Positions 30,975-33,818 of a stretch of DNA of 33,818 nucleotides are shown one piece after another. The notes beneath the pieces are model-generated. The model worked only from the letters and a program-made list of their open reading frames with translations, had not been told where the DNA came from and did no database searches. The DNA is from CAYOHG01 sp964465125 (GTDB taxonomy: Bacteria; Planctomycetota; Phycisphaerae; UBA1845; Fen-1342), in NCBI GenBank assembly GCA_964465125.1, contig CAYXIO010000045.1, positions 1 through 33,818 on the forward strand, given 5' to 3'. The stretch's first letter is position 1. Each line of letters begins with the position of its first letter. The position numbers were made by a program, and so were the translations under genes.

Positions 30975-32138
30975 CTACTTCTTCATCGACGCGATCAGAA
31001 TGTCCGCCACTTCCGGGCGCGTGAACTCGACCGGCGGGCGCTGGCCCTTGCTGAGCATCTCGCGCACCGCCGTGCCGCTGAGCGACACGCGCTCGTCGGG
31101 CTTGCTGTTGGTGGTCTTGTCGGTCGCCATGTTGCCGGACTTCCTGCACCAGAAGCTGTTCTCGAACTTCAGCGGCATGATGCCGATCTCGGCCGGCTCG
31201 AACTCGTCAAAGATCTGCTGCGCGTCGAACGTGCCGTAGTAGCTGCCCACGCCGGCGTGATCGCGGCCGACGATGAAGTGCGTGCAGCCGTAGTTCTTGC
31301 GGGCCATCGCGTGCAGGATCGCCTCGCGCGGGCCGGCGTAGCGCATCGCCGCCGGCCAGACCGACAGCAGCGCGTTCTTGGGGTTGTAGTAGTTCTGCAA
31401 CAGCACCTCGTAGCACTGCATCCGCACGTCGGCGGGAATGTCGCCTTCCTTCGTCTCGCCCACCAGCGGGTGCACCATCAGCCCGTCGACGATCTCCAGC
31501 GCACACTTCGTGATGTACTCGTGCGCCCGGTGAATCGGGTTGCGCGTCTGAAACGCCACCACCGTCTCCCAGCCGCGCTGTGCGAACGCCGACCGCGTCT
31601 GGGCCGGCGTGCGGCGGTAGTCGCCCCACATCGGGTCGTGCCGCGGCGTCAGCACCTCGAGCGGCCCGCTGATGCAGGTGTCGCCCTGGGCCGCCACGAT
31701 CGCGACGCCGGGGTGCTTCTGATCGCCGGTGCCGTAGGCCTTCTCGGCTTCCTTCTTCTTGTCGTGGAAGTACTTCTCCTCGACCTTCATGACCGCCAGC
31801 GTGCGGTCCTTGTCGTCGGTCAGGGCCACCGGCCGGCCGAGCTCGATCCGGTCCGCGGTCGCCTTGTCAACCGAGCAGGTGATCGGCATGCTCCAGACCA
31901 GCCCGCTGGCCAGGCGCAGCTTGTCGCACACGCCGTGAAAGTCAGCGTCGTTCATGAACGTCGTCAGCGGGCTGAACGCACCGACGGCGAGCATCTCCAG
32001 GTCGCACTGCTCGCGTTCGCCGAGCTTGATGCGCGGCATCGTCTTCGCCGCCGGCTCGAGCTCGCGCCTGCGGGCATCGGAAACGACCAGGTTGACCAGC
32101 TTGCCGCCGTGAGGAGCAATCAGACCGTGTGAACTCAT
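30975..32138 (-). CDS. sat: sulfate adenylyltransferase (ATP sulfurylase)
   Basis: The 387-residue enzyme activates sulfate with ATP to adenosine phosphosulfate, the entry step of sulfate assimilation or the reverse in sulfite oxidation. It contains QTRNPIHRAH (197-206; consensus QxRNPxHxxH), the GRDHAG loop (291-296) and VSLSGTAVREML (351-362). Many Sat proteins of this type carry zinc-binding Cys and His in a CRKCGxMAxxKTCPH segment. Here it reads CRKSGNMATDKTTNS (331-345), so only the first Cys remains. The ATG at 32138 gives the family-like MSSHGLIAPHGGKLVN; longer frames upstream run into repeat DNA. No APS kinase or reductase is adjacent. The next gene on the same strand is a cytidylate-kinase-like protein. 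Confidence 0.95.
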   Translation of the reverse strand: MSSHGLIAPHGGKLVNLVVSDARRRELEPAAKTMPRIKLGEREQCDLEMLAVGAFSPLTTFMNDADFHGVCDKLRLASGLVWSMPITCSVDKATADRIELGRPVALTDDKDRTLAVMKVEEKYFHDKKKEAEKAYGTGDQKHPGVAIVAAQGDTCISGPLEVLTPRHDPMWGDYRRTPAQTRSAFAQRGWETVVAFQTRNPIHRAHEYITKCALEIVDGLMVHPLVGETKEGDIPADVRMQCYEVLLQNYYNPKNALLSVWPAAMRYAGPREAILHAMARKNYGCTHFIVGRDHAGVGSYYGTFDAQQIFDEFEPAEIGIMPLKFENSFWCRKSGNMATDKTTNSKPDERVSLSGTAVREMLSKGQRPPVEFTRPEVADILIASMKK

Positions 32139-32268
32139 GGGTGAAATCCCGGACAAGACCCCGTGGCGCCGTCCGCCGCAAACGTCCGCGGCGTGGTGAG
32201 CCGAAGAGGGTAGCGGAAATCGGGCAGGTGAGGAAGGCGGGCGGGAAGAGACGAGGAAACAAAGAGAC

Positions 32269-32559
32269 GAAGGCGCAGAGGGAGGAGACGAGGAGACGAA
32301 GAGCAGGAGTGGTCGCGGGCGGTGAGTTGCAGGGAAGCGGGCATGCGACCGCGACAATCGGCCGCGACGGGCGGCTGAAGGGCGAAGGTCGAAGTCCGAC
32401 GGTCGAGGGCCGAAGGCGGAAGGCTGAAGGCCCGTGCTGGAAGCTGAAGTTTGACGGTCGAGGATCGGCGGCCGATCCCCTACGACTCAGCCCCCGCCTC
32501 AGCTTCTTCACTTCGTCTCTTCGGCTCTTCGCCTCTTCGCCTCCTCCCTCTGCGCCTTC
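32269..32559. repeat. long imperfect inverted repeat, purine-rich arms
   Basis: A 36-bp arm at 32269-32304 and its inverted copy at 32524-32559 match at 33 of 36 positions, beginning with GAAGGCGCAGAGGGAGGAG. The spacer is 219 bp. Each arm sits in longer purine- or pyrimidine-rich DNA with GAG-ACGA units. The span lies between sat and the cytidylate-kinase-like gene; no credible gene is visible there. Confidence 0.7.
32373..32428 (+). repeat. heptamer tandem array, consensus GGYCGAA
   Basis: Eight back-to-back 7-mers run without slippage: GGCTGAA, GGGCGAA, GGTCGAA, GTCCGAC, GGTCGAG, GGCCGAA, GGCGGAA and GGCTGAA. Degenerate units continue to about 32469. On the other strand they read as repeated PSAFRL-type peptides, a spurious coding pattern familiar in planctomycete genomes. 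Confidence 0.75.
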
Positions 32560-32579
32560 GGCATCGCATGCGACAATGC

Positions 32580-32628
32580 CACGAGCCTCCGACCCTCTGC
32601 CTGGCGGCAGTGCGACCGGAGGCTCGTG
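32580..32628 (-). other. nested hairpin downstream of the cytidylate-kinase-like gene
   Basis: A perfect 12-bp outer stem, CACGAGCCTCCG (32580-32591) and CGGAGGCTCGTG (32617-32628), encloses an inner stem CTGCC-TGGC-GGCAG (32597-32610). On the minus strand it lies 99 bp after the stop codon. It may be a terminator or part of a structured RNA; no U-tract follows. Confidence 0.5.
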
Positions 32629-32644
32629 TGGATGTGCCCGGCTT

Positions 32645-32690
32645 GTCGCGCGGCCGCCTGCCCGAGAGCGGGCGCTGCGGCCGGGGCGAC
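32645..32690 (-). other. second GC-rich nested hairpin downstream of the cytidylate-kinase-like gene
   Basis: GTCGC/GCGAC (32645-32649 with 32686-32690), GGCCGC/GCGGCC (32652-32657 with 32677-32682) and GCCCG/CGGGC (32660-32664 with 32669-32673) stack into one interrupted stem with loop AGAG. It is 37 bp after the stop codon at 32728-32730 on the minus strand and is the more likely terminator of that gene. Confidence 0.45.
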
Positions 32691-32727
32691 GTGTCGCGCA
32701 CGGGAGCAGCCCGCGCGCCGCCGGGAG

Positions 32728-33450
32728 CTAGCTGTTCGTGCCCGCCACGCCTTTCAGCCGCGCCGCGTGCAGCACAAGCTCGGCGGCGTCCGCCGTGCTC
32801 ACCCGCCCGGTGTTGATCACCAGGTCGAAGCGGCAGTCGTAGCCGTCGGCGGCTCGGAAGTGGCCGTGCACGAACTCGGTGCGCTCGCGGTCAATGCGCT
32901 CCACGTCCTCGCGCGCTTTGGATAGCGTGATATTCTTGCGGAGCGCGTAGGTCTGGGCACGCTGCTCCCGCGGAGCAACGAACCGCACGCGCAACCCGCA
33001 ATCGTGCGGCAGAATCAGGTCCGCCGCCCTGCCGAGGAACAAGGCACTGCCGCCGCGCGCCAGCGAGAGAATCGTCCGCGTGAGCCGCTTGAAGTAGTCC
33101 TGCGGATGCGGCTCTTCGTGGACCAGCCAACGCATCATCTCTTCGAGCCAACTGATGTCGCGCTCGTCCATGGCGGTGTAAACGCGCTCTCGAGCTGCGT
33201 CGTCGCCGGCCATCGCCTGCAAAATCTCCCGGTCGAACACCGGCCAGTGCAGACGCTCGCCGACTAGACGCGCCACCTCCGAGCCGCCCGATGCGACCTG
33301 ACGGGAAACCGCGATGAACTCGCGGACCGCCCGTCGCGGCGGCGTGGTCCCGGCTCCCCGCTCGTTCTGGCGGGACAGCTCCCAGTTCTGGAGCTGCTTT
33401 TCGATCAATCGGTTCACCTCGGGAGAGTGGGCCTTCATCGAGGCAGACAT
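32728..33450 (-). CDS. cytidylate kinase-like family protein
   Basis: The 240-residue cytoplasmic protein matches the cytidylate-kinase-2 family. The N-terminal nucleotide-loop region IAVSRQVASGGSEVARLVGERL (46-67), normally ISRxxGSGGxxIAxxLAxxL, is followed by FDREIL (72-77). ALFLGRAADLIL (136-147) and the lid-like REQRAQTYALRKNI (161-174) follow; DCRFDLVINTGRVS (205-218) is the conserved C-terminal strand. The loop differs from a classical Walker A, so nucleotide specificity is unclear. The first 40 residues are an added helical/basic segment. ATG at 33450 is chosen; ATG at 33438 is also possible, as neither has a strong ribosome site. sat lies 590 bp downstream, with repeat DNA between. 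Confidence 0.87.
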   Translation of the reverse strand: MSASMKAHSPEVNRLIEKQLQNWELSRQNERGAGTTPPRRAVREFIAVSRQVASGGSEVARLVGERLHWPVFDREILQAMAGDDAARERVYTAMDERDISWLEEMMRWLVHEEPHPQDYFKRLTRTILSLARGGSALFLGRAADLILPHDCGLRVRFVAPREQRAQTYALRKNITLSKAREDVERIDRERTEFVHGHFRAADGYDCRFDLVINTGRVSTADAAELVLHAARLKGVAGTNS

Positions 33451-33714
33451 GGCACACCACCAATGCACGCGCGGCGGTCGCGAGCGTGCGCCTGATTCTA
33501 TGCACGCACCGTGCCGCAGGGCCAGCGCCGCCCGCACGCACCATCCACCTCCGGCACCGGCCCGCAAACCGGGCCAGAAATGCCGCCGAGGCGACTGCGT
33601 CGGACCTTCCAGTCGCTCCGGTTGCGAAGATTCGCGCAGCGGCGTGCGCTGTTTCGCGCGCGATCGGGAGCTTATCTTTGCCCCTCCGCGACCTGCAATC
33701 CCTCCGGCCCTTCC

Positions 33715-33752
33715 TCCCTTAATCCCTTAATCCCTTATTCCCTCAATCCCTC
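33715..33752. repeat. octamer tandem repeat TCCCTTAA x4.5 with quadruplex-type G-runs
   Basis: Units TCCCTTAA, TCCCTTAA, TCCCTTAT and TCCCTCAA are followed by a half unit. The minus strand reads GGGATTAAGGGATTAAGGG, with six evenly spaced GGG runs including one just beyond the array, enough for a G-quadruplex. It begins five bases after the stop codon of the partial gene at the edge. The remaining spacer 33451-33714 shows no other feature. Confidence 0.7.
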
Positions 33753-33756
33753 TCCG

Positions 33757-33818
33757 CTAAGGACACTCGCCGCCGAACGCGATCAGCATCTCGCTCAGGT
33801 CGAGCAGGTCGACCGTCG
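33757..33818 (-). CDS. C-terminus of a dockerin-like / EF-hand-repeat protein (partial)
   Basis: The last codons of a minus-strand gene encode TVDLLDLSEMLIAFGGECP before a TAG at 33757-33759. The pattern VDLxDLxxMLxAFG is the end of a dockerin-type calcium-binding repeat seen at the C-terminus of many exported planctomycete proteins. The rest of the gene is outside the window, so its catalytic part is unknown. It precedes the octamer repeat. Confidence 0.7.
   Translation of the reverse strand, partial: TVDLLDLSEMLIAFGGECP

Noticed and set aside
31942..32511. 189-codon open frame on the minus strand with repeated FRLRPST-like peptides
   Set aside because: It is translation of the heptamer array running into the out-of-frame start of sat, a known type of spurious prediction.

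Overview
This is a GC-rich, gene-dense bacterial chromosome segment. The best guess is a Planctomycetota bacterium, possibly near the Phycisphaerae. The clues are a dockerin-like C-terminus at the right edge, dispersed simple-sequence repeats of the kind common between planctomycete genes, a DUF3467 protein, two unequal ClpP paralogues, and many starts with weak Shine-Dalgarno sites. The taxonomy is inference from gene content; no rRNA marker is present.

Layout. 1-2229: a possible C-terminal fragment of a plus-strand gene, a truncated SIR2-like gene in lower-GC DNA, sucC (minus) with no sucD beside it, and a 45-codon rpmH with a good promoter. 2332-4745: a pterin synthase of the PTPS family and a six-hairpin-glycosidase-like protein (plus). 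4864-10826: a minus-strand run of secreted alpha-amylase, malQ, tryptophan 2,3-dioxygenase and kynurenine formamidase. 10952-14533: divergent sugar ABC transporter genes. The first encodes a solute-binding protein fused to a permease. The second permease gene is separated from it by a decayed four-helix-bundle gene and short repeats.

14619-17856: a secreted metalloprotease-like protein, divergent from a membrane-anchored coiled-coil protein with a BRCT-like end. 17942-22872: a minus-strand protein quality-control block of trigger factor, two ClpP subunits and a lipoprotein, preceded by a 61-residue secreted peptide and an unknown 373-residue protein. 23115-27670: DUF3467 protein, MacB/FtsX-type permease, a sigma-70 family factor, a HEAT/TPR protein and nadD (all plus). 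27820-30823: split pntA and pntB (NAD(P) transhydrogenase), closed by a strong hairpin. 30975-33818: sat (ATP sulfurylase) and a cytidylate-kinase-like protein (minus), separated by about 590 bp of repeats and hairpins, then a telomere-like octamer repeat and the end of a dockerin-like gene.

Functional links. The amylase, 4-alpha-glucanotransferase and the CUT1-type transporter together suggest uptake and use of alpha-glucans; no ATPase subunit is in the window. Tryptophan dioxygenase and formamidase give kynurenine. With nadD and the transhydrogenase nearby, nicotinamide metabolism is a plausible but unproven theme. Trigger factor and the two ClpPs form one apparent operon. One ClpP has Asn where the triad Asp is expected, which suggests a mixed ClpP complex. 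No complete, clearly new multi-gene system was found. The most unusual items are the solute-binding-protein/permease fusion, the ClpP pair, the membrane-anchored BRCT-like protein and the repeat-rich spacers.
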